Assembly: GCA_910588815.1 (NCBI GenBank)
Contig: CAJUQY010000028.1
Location: 1-37,626, forward strand
DNA: 37,626 nt
Direction of reading: 5' to 3'
Source: an uncultured Lachnospiraceae bacterium
GTDB taxonomy: Bacteria > Bacillota > Clostridia > Lachnospirales > Lachnospiraceae
The notes under the pieces were generated by a model. The model saw only the letters and a list, made by a program, of their open reading frames with translations. It did no database searches and was not told where the DNA came from. Positions 15,857 to 23,100 of the stretch are shown here, piece after piece; within the stretch, counting starts at the first letter, position 1; each line of letters begins with the position of its first letter. A program made the position numbers and the translations under genes.

Positions 15857-15862
15857 TTTTAA
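15857..15862 (-). promoter_or_regulatory. Likely extended -10 element for the zinc-ribbon/FHA operon
   Basis: Minus strand TGTTAAAATAGC upstream of the YARHG gene gives an extended -10 (TGT then TAAAAT) inside an AT-rich 130-bp gap. The -35 region is weak. It resembles the nfnA -10 region closely. Confidence 0.4.
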
Positions 15863-15942
15863 CACATCTTTTTGTTTACTGCATTAAATTTTTTTGCCAC
15901 TTTTTAAAAATCGGATTTTTTATCTTCTTTTTCTTCTCCATA

Positions 15943-17190
15943 TTACTTCCGGTTTCCGGACTGCTTTTCTGCCGCTCTTCCCTCCTCAGCCAGTTGGACA
16001 AGCCCCTTCTGACGAAGCCTATAATCCACAATTCTGCTGATAATCCGGTATATCACGGCAAAAAGCGGAACTCCGATGAGCATTCCCACAATACCGAACA
16101 GCCCGCCGAAAAACAGAATGGAAAACACCACCCAAAAGGCGGAAAGGCCTGTGGACTCCCCAAGAATTTTGGGACCGATGATATTTCCGTCCACCTGCTG
16201 CAAAATAAGGATAAACACGATAAAAATCAATCCCTTGGCAGGATTTGACAAAAGAATGAGGATCGCGCTGGGGATCGCTCCCAGATAAGGCCCAAAAAAG
16301 GGAATGATATTGGTCACACCCACGATCACACTGACCAGCACCGTGTAAGGCATCCGCAGAAGATAGAGCACGATAAAACAGAGAATCCCTATGATCAGGG
16401 AATCCACCAGCTTGCCCGCAATAAACCCGCCGAAAACCTGATTGCTTTCTTTCAATGTATCAATGAGGACCTTCGCGTGTTTTTCCGAGAAGGCCGCGTA
16501 GATCATCTGCTTCGTCTGGCGCTTGAAGGTCTTCCTTCCGTTTAAGACATAGATGGCCACAATAATTCCAATAATGATATTGAACGTAGTACTGAAAAAG
16601 CTGATCACTCCCGTTGTCAGATGGCCAAACAGCACGTTCATATCTTTGAGGAAATCGGTCTGCACCCAGTTGTTAAAGAAAGCCAGCGCCTTGTCGGTCA
16701 GCTCCTTCATGATATCAGAGTCCATCCCCTCCTGCTGCATGAATTCCATAATTTCCGCCGATGTGTGGCTGATCTGTCCTGGCAGGGCGGCAATCATGCT
16801 GCTGATGTTGGTATATAGCTCCGGAATAACCATTACGGCCAGCACGGCGATGAGTGCGACCCAGAAAATCAGGGCAAACAGGATGCTCAGCCCTTTCCCG
16901 AGGCTCACGGCCTTCTTTTCTTTTTTTATGGCCTTTTTCAAAAACCTGGTCAGATACTTCTCAAAAAACTTCACCACCGGAAACATCAGATAGGCGATGA
17001 TAAACCCAAACACGATAGGTTCCAAAATGCCGAGGACCGTCTTGACCGCACCTATCACGGTCTCATATTTATAAAGAACCAGAAAAAACAAAATGCTGGC
17101 AGCAATGACACAGAATGCCATCAGCCCCATGGCCGCGTACCGTTTCATCCCCTCTCTGGCCGATTCCCTCTTTCCCTCTCCCTGTTTCAC
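15943..17190 (-). CDS. AI-2E family transporter
   Basis: 415 residues with about eight hydrophobic segments, including GLMAFCVIAASILFFLVLYK near the start and VFGFIIAYLMFPVVKFFEKYL. The C-terminal block with GGFIAGKLVDSLIIGILCFI, PYTVLVSVIVGVTNIIPFFGPYLG, GNIIGPKILGESTGL and FGIVGMLIGVPLFAV is diagnostic. The family (YtvI, PerM, TqsA) includes efflux of signals and Na+(Li+)/H+ antiport; the substrate here cannot be told. The N-terminal 25 residues are basic (KQGEGKRESAREGMKR). It is preceded by repeat element D and is probably transcribed from guaB/lysA or its own promoter. A GGGGGAG ribosome site precedes the start. Confidence 0.88.
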   Translation of the reverse strand: MKQGEGKRESAREGMKRYAAMGLMAFCVIAASILFFLVLYKYETVIGAVKTVLGILEPIVFGFIIAYLMFPVVKFFEKYLTRFLKKAIKKEKKAVSLGKGLSILFALIFWVALIAVLAVMVIPELYTNISSMIAALPGQISHTSAEIMEFMQQEGMDSDIMKELTDKALAFFNNWVQTDFLKDMNVLFGHLTTGVISFFSTTFNIIIGIIVAIYVLNGRKTFKRQTKQMIYAAFSEKHAKVLIDTLKESNQVFGGFIAGKLVDSLIIGILCFIVLYLLRMPYTVLVSVIVGVTNIIPFFGPYLGAIPSAILILLSNPAKGLIFIVFILILQQVDGNIIGPKILGESTGLSAFWVVFSILFFGGLFGIVGMLIGVPLFAVIYRIISRIVDYRLRQKGLVQLAEEGRAAEKQSGNRK

Positions 17191-17215
17191 GAATCACTCC
17201 CCCTTTTCACCACAT

Positions 17216-17287
17216 AATCGAAGCAGGGAAAGTTTTTCTTCCCCTGTACATCAAAAACCGGCAACTTCCTTTGCCGTTGACCGTAGG
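17216..17287 (-). repeat. Structured intergenic element, copy D (diverged)
   Basis: 72 bp between a perfect hairpin after the HAD gene and the AI-2E transporter ribosome site. It keeps the 3' module, a hairpin CAGGGGAAG-AAAAA-CTTTCCCTG with one wobble followed by CTTCGATT. It replaces the two-part 5' hairpin with a simple one, CGGCAA-AGGAAG-TTGCCG. It looks like a shortened member of the family seen at 7646, 10514 and 33673. Confidence 0.5.
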
Positions 17288-17311
17288 ATGCCGCCGGTTT
17301 CCCGGCGGCAT
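17288..17311 (-). terminator. Hairpin after the HAD gene
   Basis: ATGCCGCCGG (17288-17297) and CCGGCGGCAT (17302-17311) form a perfect 10-bp stem with a 4-nt loop, 19 bases past the HAD stop. No T-run follows on the minus strand, so it could protect mRNA ends or act with the adjacent repeat element. Confidence 0.5.
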
Positions 17312-17330
17312 TCCCAAAAGCGATCCCTTT

Positions 17331-18053
17331 CTAAAGAACCGCCATTTCCTTTGCATAGTCATAAAACCCGGAAAGGCTTCCCGACCGTAAGCCGTCCAGG
17401 GCCTTCTGCTTCCGGTTGATCAGACAGTCCGTCAGAAGATAGGCGGACATTCCCATGGAAAGCACACACATGTCCTCGTCCACATCATTTCCCACCATCA
17501 GACACTGCTCCGGTTCCTTCCCGAACCGTTCCAAAATAGAACGGTAATAGGCAAGGTTCGGTTTACAGTAGCGCTCCTCCTCGTAGGTGGTCACCAGGTC
17601 AAAATCCTCCGGGGAAAGCCCGGCCCACCGCATCCGCCGGTATGTCGCCACCGTGGGAAACACCGGGTTGGTCGCCAAGATCACCGTATATCCTTTTTCC
17701 TTAAGCAGCCGCACAGCTTTCGCAGAAAACTCCGAATATCCGGTGGCCGCCTTCGCCTCTCCGAACTGATTTTCGTAAAACCTCACAAAATGGGGCTCCT
17801 GCCCTTCCATATCCTGGTCCATGGACTCGGAAAACACTCTCCAGAACCGGTCTCTGTTATTTACGGAGCCATCGTTTTTTATCATGGCTTCCACACCCCT
17901 CCAGACGGAACCGGTAAGCTTTGCCGGCTCAAACCCGTCCGGTGCGAAAGTCCTCCCAAGAGCCTCCATGTAGAGCTTGACAAACATGTCCTGGTCCATG
18001 GGAAGAAGGCTTCCGTCCAAATCGAAAAGTACCGTGTCAATCTTCTTCATCAT
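17331..18053 (-). CDS. HAD-superfamily hydrolase
   Basis: About 240 residues. The nucleophile motif is FDLDGSLL at the N-terminus, motif II is VILATNP, the motif III Lys lies in ERYCKPNLAYY, and motif IV is MVGNDVDEDM. A helical C1 cap sits between motifs I and II, as in phosphatases acting on small phosphometabolites. The lysA stop overlaps the ATG as TGATG (18055-18051), which decides the start; a GTG at 18065 is an alternative. The substrate is unknown. Coupling to lysA suggests co-expression rather than a defined shared pathway. Confidence 0.85.
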   Translation of the reverse strand: MMKKIDTVLFDLDGSLLPMDQDMFVKLYMEALGRTFAPDGFEPAKLTGSVWRGVEAMIKNDGSVNNRDRFWRVFSESMDQDMEGQEPHFVRFYENQFGEAKAATGYSEFSAKAVRLLKEKGYTVILATNPVFPTVATYRRMRWAGLSPEDFDLVTTYEEERYCKPNLAYYRSILERFGKEPEQCLMVGNDVDEDMCVLSMGMSAYLLTDCLINRKQKALDGLRSGSLSGFYDYAKEMAVL

Positions 18054-19327
18054 CAGTCCTGCCACCGGATATCTTTCAAAATATCACAAAAGTCAAAGGT
18101 CGCAAAATAATCATGGGACGTCTCGCCTCTGCGGATCATCTGGACACTCCCGTCCTCTTTCAGGAGAAGCTCCGCGGAGCGAAGCTTTCCGTTGTAATTG
18201 TACCCCATGGAATAACCGTGGGCCCCCGTATCATGGATCACCAGGAAATCCCCCACATCCACCTTCGGAAGCATCCGGTCAATGGCGAACTTATCGCTGT
18301 TCTCGCACAGAGAGCCGGTCACATCGTACTTGTGGTCGCAGACGTCGTTCTCCTTTCCCATGACCGTGATATGATGGTATGCCCCGTAAATGGCCGGACG
18401 CATCAGGTTTGCCGCACAGGCATCACATCCGATATACTCTTTGTAAATGTGCTTCTGATGGATGGCCTTCGTCACCAGGCAGCCGTAAGGCCCCATCATG
18501 AACCGGCCCATCTCCGTATAAATGGCCACATCGCCCATGCCTGCAGGCCGAAGGACCTCCTCATAGACCTTCCTCACACCCTCGCCGATGGCCAGGATGT
18601 CATTTCCCTCCTGCTCCGGACGGTAGGGAATGCCCACGCCTCCGGACAGATTGACAAATTTCACGGAAACCCCGGTCTTCTCCTTGAGCTCCACCGCCAA
18701 CTCAAAAAGCACCTTCGCCAGCATCGGATAATACTCGTTGGTGACGGTGTTGCTGGCCAGGAAGGCATGAAGCCCGAAGTTCTTCACTCCCTTGGCCTTC
18801 AAAATCCGGAAGCCCTCAACGATCTGCTCATGGGTAAATCCGTACTTGGCATCTCCGGGATTGTCCATGATCCCGTTGCTCATCTTGAATATGCCGCCGG
18901 GATTGTAACGGCAGCTGATGGTCTCCGGGATCCCCGCACACTGCTCCAGGTACTCGATATGGGTAAAATCATCCAGATTGATGGTGGCATTCAGCTTCCT
19001 CGCGAACTGATACTCCTCCGCGGGCGTCGCGTTGGAAGAAAACATAATGTCCTCCCCCGAACATCCGATGGCATCCGCCAGCATCAGCTCCGTCATGGAG
19101 GAACAGTCGCAGCCGCAGCCGTACTCCCGCAGGATATTGATCAGAAACGGATTGGGCGTGGCCTTCACCGCAAAATACTCCCGGAAGCCAGGATTCCAGG
19201 AAAAAGCCTCCTTCACCCGTCTTGCATTCTCCCGGATCCCCTTTTCATCATAAAGATGATAGGGAGTCGGGTAAGTTTTCTCAATTTCCTTAAGCTGTTC
19301 CAGTGTCACAAAAGGTTCCTTCTTCAT
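18053..19327 (-). CDS. lysA: Diaminopimelate decarboxylase
   Basis: A PLP enzyme making L-lysine from meso-diaminopimelate, the last step of lysine synthesis. From the ATG at 19327 it is 424 residues; a longer frame to 19405 would overlap guaB. The fold-III barrel carries the PLP lysine in YFAVKATPNP. Other motifs are CGCDCSSMTELMLA, FVNLSGGVGIPYRP (phosphate loop), the substrate-site EMGRFMMGPYG, and CDACAANLMRPAIYGAYHHI in the place of the usual CxxxD region. The sequence is a diverged LysA as seen in Lachnospiraceae; a related amino-acid decarboxylase cannot be fully excluded. The gene lies 28 bases after guaB with AAAAGGAG upstream. Confidence 0.85.
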   Translation of the reverse strand: MKKEPFVTLEQLKEIEKTYPTPYHLYDEKGIRENARRVKEAFSWNPGFREYFAVKATPNPFLINILREYGCGCDCSSMTELMLADAIGCSGEDIMFSSNATPAEEYQFARKLNATINLDDFTHIEYLEQCAGIPETISCRYNPGGIFKMSNGIMDNPGDAKYGFTHEQIVEGFRILKAKGVKNFGLHAFLASNTVTNEYYPMLAKVLFELAVELKEKTGVSVKFVNLSGGVGIPYRPEQEGNDILAIGEGVRKVYEEVLRPAGMGDVAIYTEMGRFMMGPYGCLVTKAIHQKHIYKEYIGCDACAANLMRPAIYGAYHHITVMGKENDVCDHKYDVTGSLCENSDKFAIDRMLPKVDVGDFLVIHDTGAHGYSMGYNYNGKLRSAELLLKEDGSVQMIRRGETSHDYFATFDFCDILKDIRWQD

Positions 19328-19355
19328 GTCGATGCGCTGCTCCTTTTCCTCTGCT

Positions 19356-20810
19356 CTATTCTTCCACGCTGTAATTGGGCGCTTCTTTTGTAATATGGAT
19401 GTCATGGGGGTGGCTTTCCTTCAGGGATGCCGCTGAGATCTTCACAAACTCCGCCTTCTCCTGCAGAGTCGGAATATCCGGTGCCCCACAGTAGCCCATG
19501 CCGGAACGGATGCCGCCGATCAGCTGGAACACCGTGTCCTCCACTGTCCCCTTGTAGGCCACCCGGCCTTCCACTCCCTCCGGCACCAGCTTCTTGGCCC
19601 CGGCCTGGAAATAACGGTCCTTGCTGCCATTCTCCATGGCGGCGATGGAGCCCATGCCCCGGTACACCTTATATTTCCTGCCCTGGAACAGCTCAAAGGT
19701 TCCCGGACTCTCGTCGCAGCCCGCAAAGATACTGCCCATCATGCAGACACTCCCGCCTGCGGCGATGGCCTTGGTCATATCGCCGGAATACTTGATGCCG
19801 CCGTCCGCAATGATAGGAATCCCGCATTCCTTCGCCACCGCATAGCAGTCCATAATGGCCGTGATCTGGGGAACGCCGATGCCGGCCACCACGCGGGTAG
19901 TACAGATGGAGCCGGGTCCGATACCCACCTTTACCGCGTCCACGCCAGCCTCGATGAGGGCCTTCGTAGCGGCTCCTGTGGCCACGTTTCCGGCGATGAC
20001 CTGGAGATCCGGATAGTTGGCCTTGATGTCCCGCACCGCATTCAGGATATTGGCCGAATGTCCGTGGGCCGAATCCACCACCACGCAGTCCACCTTGGCT
20101 TTCACCAGAGCTTCCACCCGCTCCAAAAGGTTCGGCGTAATGCCTACAGCCGCACCGCATAGCAGCCGCCCCTGTTCGTCCTTGGCCGAATCAGGATATT
20201 TGATCTGCTTCTCTATATCCTTGATCGTGATAAGCCCCTTCAGATTAAAGTCCGCATCCACCAGGGGAAGTTTCTCCTTCCTGGCCTTCGCCAGAATCCG
20301 CTTGGCCTCCTCCAGGGTAATGCCCTCCGGCGCCGTGATCAGCCCCTCGGAGGTCATGGACTCCTTGATCTTCTTGGTAAAATCCGTCTCAAATTTCAAA
20401 TCCCGGTTGGTGATGATGCCGACCAGCTTCCGGCCTTCCGTAATGGGCACACCGGAAATCCGGAACTTGCCCATCAATTCGTTGGCGTCCGCCAGTGTAT
20501 GTTCAGGAGACAAATAAAAAGGGTCGGTGATGACACCGTTTTCCGAACGTTTGACCTTGTCCACTTCCTCGGCCTGGGCTTCCACGGACATATTCTTATG
20601 AATAATGCCGATTCCTCCCTGTCTCGCCATGGCAATGGCCATCCTGTGTTCTGTAACTGTGTCCATCCCGGCGCTCATCATCGGAATGTTCAGTTTGATT
20701 TTCTTCGTCAGACGGGTCGATAAATCCACCATATTCGGTGTCACCTCAGAATATGCAGGCACCAGCAGCACATCGTCAAAGGTAATTCCTTCACCGATAA
20801 TTCTACCCAT
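19356..20810 (-). CDS. guaB: Inosine-5'-monophosphate dehydrogenase
   Basis: Catalyses NAD-dependent oxidation of IMP to XMP, the committed step to GMP. From ATG 20810 it has 484 residues, the normal length. It shows GITFDDVLLVPAYSEV at the start and two CBS domains at about 95-205. The catalytic loop is GIGPGSICTTRVVAGIG with the active Cys; IIADGGIKYSGDMTKA and GMGSIAAMENG also bind IMP. The start is chosen for AAGGAG nine bases upstream and the family length; an ATG at 20843 adds a charged leader without support. A promoter lies at 20867-20895. lysA and the HAD gene follow closely. Confidence 0.95.
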   Translation of the reverse strand: MGRIIGEGITFDDVLLVPAYSEVTPNMVDLSTRLTKKIKLNIPMMSAGMDTVTEHRMAIAMARQGGIGIIHKNMSVEAQAEEVDKVKRSENGVITDPFYLSPEHTLADANELMGKFRISGVPITEGRKLVGIITNRDLKFETDFTKKIKESMTSEGLITAPEGITLEEAKRILAKARKEKLPLVDADFNLKGLITIKDIEKQIKYPDSAKDEQGRLLCGAAVGITPNLLERVEALVKAKVDCVVVDSAHGHSANILNAVRDIKANYPDLQVIAGNVATGAATKALIEAGVDAVKVGIGPGSICTTRVVAGIGVPQITAIMDCYAVAKECGIPIIADGGIKYSGDMTKAIAAGGSVCMMGSIFAGCDESPGTFELFQGRKYKVYRGMGSIAAMENGSKDRYFQAGAKKLVPEGVEGRVAYKGTVEDTVFQLIGGIRSGMGYCGAPDIPTLQEKAEFVKISAASLKESHPHDIHITKEAPNYSVEE

Positions 20811-20866
20811 TTCCCTTTTCTCCTTTCTTCCTCTCAACTCCAAAATTTTTCGCTATTTAATATATT

Positions 20867-20895
20867 ATCCTACCCAAAATGTCCTCTTGTGTCAA
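20867..20895 (-). promoter_or_regulatory. SigmaA-type promoter for guaB
   Basis: Minus strand TTGACA (20895-20890), 17-bp spacer, TAGGAT (20872-20867). The leader to the guaB ATG is about 50 bases, too short for a purine riboswitch. Confidence 0.7.
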
Positions 20896-20922
20896 GCTTT
20901 TTCCAAGGTACTTTCAGAGTGC

Positions 20923-20956
20923 AAAAAATCCTGCCAGCACACCATTCTGGCAGGAT
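20923..20956 (-). terminator. Intrinsic terminator downstream of rpsT
   Basis: ATCCTGCCAG (20929-20938) and CTGGCAGGAT (20947-20956) form a perfect 10-bp stem. On the minus strand it is followed at once by TTTTTT (20928-20923). This is a classic rho-independent terminator separating rpsT from guaB. Confidence 0.92.
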
Positions 20957-20990
20957 CTCGATCAATTATACTCACAAGCATACTTATTTA

Positions 20991-21041
20991 CCAAATGATT
21001 CTCTATTCTGGCAATGAAAGTTATTCTGGCAAATCATTTGG
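20991..21041 (-). other. Extra stem-loop between rpsT and its terminator
   Basis: CCAAATGATT (20991-21000) pairs perfectly with AATCATTTGG (21032-21041) around a loop holding TATTCTGGCA twice. The arms are bordered by near-identical direct copies of CTCACAAGCATA / CTCACAGGCATA. It could be a processing or stability element for the rpsT 3' end. Confidence 0.5.
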
Positions 21042-21054
21042 CTCACAGGCATAT

Positions 21055-21318
21055 TTATGCAACGCCGTTTACGGCTTTGGTCAAACGGGCAACCTTCCTG
21101 GAAGCGGTGTTCTTGTGATAAACACCCTTGGAAGCAGCCTTGTCAATCTCGCTGATGGCTACTACTAAGCTGGCCTGTGCAGCAGCCTTGTCACCGGCAG
21201 CAATAGCAGTCTCTACCTTTTTGATCATGGTCTTCACCCTGGAACGGATCGCCTTGTTCCTGGCGGTCTTGGTCTGGGTCACTAACACCCTTTTCTTTGC
21301 GGATTTGATATTTGCCAA
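21055..21318 (-). CDS. rpsT: 30S ribosomal protein S20
   Basis: An 87-residue small-subunit protein binding 16S rRNA. It begins (M)ANIKSAKKRVLVTQTKTARNK, the universal S20 start, and is rich in Lys, Arg and Ala. The start is the TTG at 21318: GGAGGTG sits six bases upstream, and the conserved N-terminus begins exactly there. The ATG at 21333 lies within the ribosome site. A TTG start is also used by E. coli rpsT. A strong promoter is at 21411-21439 and a terminator at 20923-20956, so it is a single-gene unit. Confidence 0.95.
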   Translation of the reverse strand: MANIKSAKKRVLVTQTKTARNKAIRSRVKTMIKKVETAIAAGDKAAAQASLVVAISEIDKAASKGVYHKNTASRKVARLTKAVNGVA

Positions 21319-21410
21319 TTGGTACACCTCCAAATCAAATAAAATAGTTGGTTTTTATCTGGTTTGCATTAAAGCCGGACACGGACAGTCTAATGTAAAC
21401 ATACCGCTTT

Positions 21411-21439
21411 AGTCTAACCCAAAAACGGCCGGCTGTCAA
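21411..21439 (-). promoter_or_regulatory. SigmaA-type promoter for rpsT
   Basis: Minus strand TTGACA (21439-21434), 17-bp spacer, TAGACT (21416-21411). The leader to the TTG start is about 85-90 bases and AT-rich. Confidence 0.8.
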
Positions 21440-21476
21440 TAGATAAGTTCGTTTTTTTCTTAAAGCCGCGCAGCTC

Positions 21477-22415
21477 TTATTTTTCAAAAACAATTTTTAC
21501 ACCGCTTTCTTCCATCGTGAGCTTCCCGTCCTTGTACTCTGCCGTTTCGTCGGAACCGTCCACAGTCAGAGTAAGGGTGGAGCCGCTGTACTCCCAGGTC
21601 CCTTCAAACCTCTCTCCCGCCATATCCATACTGAAGCTGCCGTCCTCCTCAATGGACATCTCCATCTTCGTATCACCCATGCCCATCGACTCCAGATACT
21701 CGTCTACCCTAACACTGACACCCATGGCCTCAACCTCGGTCGCCCTCCAGGTTCCGAATATCTCTTTCTGCCCCTGTAGACCCCGGAGCTCTTCTGCTGT
21801 AGTCCGGACATAGGGATCGTCCCAAAACTCTCCGACGGCTTCCAGATGCCGTTCCACCACGGCATAATCCATGAAGTCGGAATTGTAGCCTTCCTTTAAT
21901 AGATCCACTGCCTCCCTCAGGATTTCGTCCGCCTTCTCTTCCCTTTTTTCATTTCCGATGACACGCTTTTCATACAAGGCCCCCGCTTCCTCCCAGTTTC
22001 TTTCCTCCACGTGCTTTTGGAAATCTCTCTCCCAATTAAAAACAAACAGCCAGAGCACTGCCGCCGTTGCCACCGCAGCCACCGCCAAGCCAATCAATGT
22101 GACAAGCAACACCGTCTTCTTCTTTTTTCCCGGATTGTTTCCGTCCGCAGAGGACATTCCCGCAGGAACCTGCTGATCCGGATACGGCCGATTTTGGTAC
22201 GGCTGGTTTTGATATGGCTGGTTTGAATAAAACTGGTTCGGATTCGGCTGGTCCGAAAATCCGCTCTGGCCCCGCCCATGGACCGGCGCTGTTTTACCCG
22301 TCCCCTGGCTCTGATTGGGCATCTGTGCGCCTGCTCCCGCCGGCGTCCCGCAGGCCTGACAGAATTTTTCATCATTTTTCAATTCTCTTCCACAGTTTTG
22401 ACAATACACTTTCAT
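21477..22415 (-). CDS. Zinc-ribbon, single-pass membrane protein with lipocalin-like C-terminal domain
   Basis: About 312 residues. It has a zinc ribbon YCQNCGRELKNDEKFCQACG, a Gln/Asn/Pro/Tyr-rich linker with NQPYQN units, and one helix (TVLLVTLIGLAVAAVATAAVLWLFVF). An outer region with coiled, charged segments leads to a C-terminal beta-rich domain (from IFGTWRATEVEAMGVSV to the end). That domain is nearly the same as the whole mature lipoprotein at 22597-22971. The start at 22415 is chosen because the promoter at 22457-22486 would leave an ATG at 22442 almost leaderless. It belongs to the same architectural group as the genes at 11850 and 14961. Confidence 0.82.
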   Translation of the reverse strand: MKVYCQNCGRELKNDEKFCQACGTPAGAGAQMPNQSQGTGKTAPVHGRGQSGFSDQPNPNQFYSNQPYQNQPYQNRPYPDQQVPAGMSSADGNNPGKKKKTVLLVTLIGLAVAAVATAAVLWLFVFNWERDFQKHVEERNWEEAGALYEKRVIGNEKREEKADEILREAVDLLKEGYNSDFMDYAVVERHLEAVGEFWDDPYVRTTAEELRGLQGQKEIFGTWRATEVEAMGVSVRVDEYLESMGMGDTKMEMSIEEDGSFSMDMAGERFEGTWEYSGSTLTLTVDGSDETAEYKDGKLTMEESGVKIVFEK

Positions 22416-22456
22416 TCCCCTTACTTTCCCTGTATTCGGCATAATAACCCACGGTT

Positions 22457-22486
22457 ATTATAAATTATTATGCACACTTTAGTCAA
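22457..22486 (-). promoter_or_regulatory. SigmaA-type promoter for the zinc-ribbon/lipocalin-like gene
   Basis: Minus strand TTGACT (22486-22481), 18-bp spacer, perfect TATAAT (22462-22457). Confidence 0.72.
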
Positions 22487-22531
22487 GATGAACCGAACAA
22501 GAAAACAGGCCGCCTCCAAGCGCTCCACAAA

Positions 22532-22570
22532 AGCCCCCAGTCAAGTCAACGTACAACTTGACTGGGGGCT
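22532..22570 (-). terminator. Strong hairpin after the lipoprotein gene
   Basis: AGCCCCCAGTCAAGT (22532-22546) pairs perfectly with ACTTGACTGGGGGCT (22556-22570), 15 bp with a 9-nt loop, starting 27 bases past the lipoprotein stop. Only TTTG follows on the minus strand. Confidence 0.75.
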
Positions 22571-22596
22571 TCCGCATCCAATTTCACTTCTAACTC

Positions 22597-22971
22597 TTAT
22601 TTTTCAAAGATAATCTTTGCGCCGCTCTCTTCCATCGTAAGCTTGCCGTCCTTGTACTCTGCCTTCGCGTCAGAACCATCCACGGTCATAGTAAGGGTGG
22701 AGCCGCTGTATTTCCAGGTTCCTTCCGCCTGCTGTCCCATCAGATCCATGCTGAATTTGCCGTCGTCCTTGACAGACAGCTCCATCTTCACGTCGCCCAT
22801 ACCCATCTGCTCCAGGTATTCAGAAACCTTCACATTGACACCCATGGCCTCGACTTCCGTCGCCTTCCAGGTACCGACTACGGGCGAAGAATCCTTTCCG
22901 CCGCCACATCCGGCCAGGGCCAGAACAGTCATCACCACCGCAAGCATAAGTACCGCTACTCGCTTCTTCAT
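22597..22971 (-). CDS. Small lipoprotein, paralogue of the neighbouring C-terminal domain
   Basis: 124 residues with a lipoprotein signal peptide: MKKRVAVLMLAVVMTVLALAGC, lipobox LALAGC with Cys22. The mature part starts GGGKDSSPVVGTWKATEVEAMG and ends GAKIIFEK. It resembles small lipocalin-like/DUF4923-type beta-barrel lipoproteins in pattern (GTWK..., KYSGSTLTMTVDG). It is about 80% identical over 90 residues to the end of the zinc-ribbon protein encoded just downstream. It has its own promoter at 23026-23054 and a GGAGG ribosome site. Probably anchored on the outer face of the membrane; ligand unknown. Confidence 0.85.
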   Translation of the reverse strand: MKKRVAVLMLAVVMTVLALAGCGGGKDSSPVVGTWKATEVEAMGVNVKVSEYLEQMGMGDVKMELSVKDDGKFSMDLMGQQAEGTWKYSGSTLTMTVDGSDAKAEYKDGKLTMEESGAKIIFEK

Positions 22972-23025
22972 TTTTTCACATCCTCCGTTTAGCTAAAATA
23001 TTGGGGAACAAAACTCCCAAAAATT

Positions 23026-23054
23026 AATCTAGCACTTTTGTATGGAAAATGCAA
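23026..23054 (-). promoter_or_regulatory. SigmaA-type promoter for the lipoprotein gene
   Basis: Minus strand TTGCAT (23054-23049), 17-bp spacer, TAGATT (23031-23026), about 55 bases upstream of the ATG at 22971. Confidence 0.65.
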
Positions 23055-23100
23055 GCGAAATTTTAAAAAAGACTCTATAATATTCCCAGTTTTACAATTT

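Noticed and set aside
18113..19393. A 426-codon open frame on the + strand
   Set aside because: It is exactly antisense to lysA, whose protein carries clear family motifs. The antisense translation has no recognisable domain and no ribosome site.
20811..20866. Purine riboswitch upstream of guaB
   Set aside because: The leader between the -10 and the start is only about 55 bases and shows none of the conserved purine aptamer pairing.
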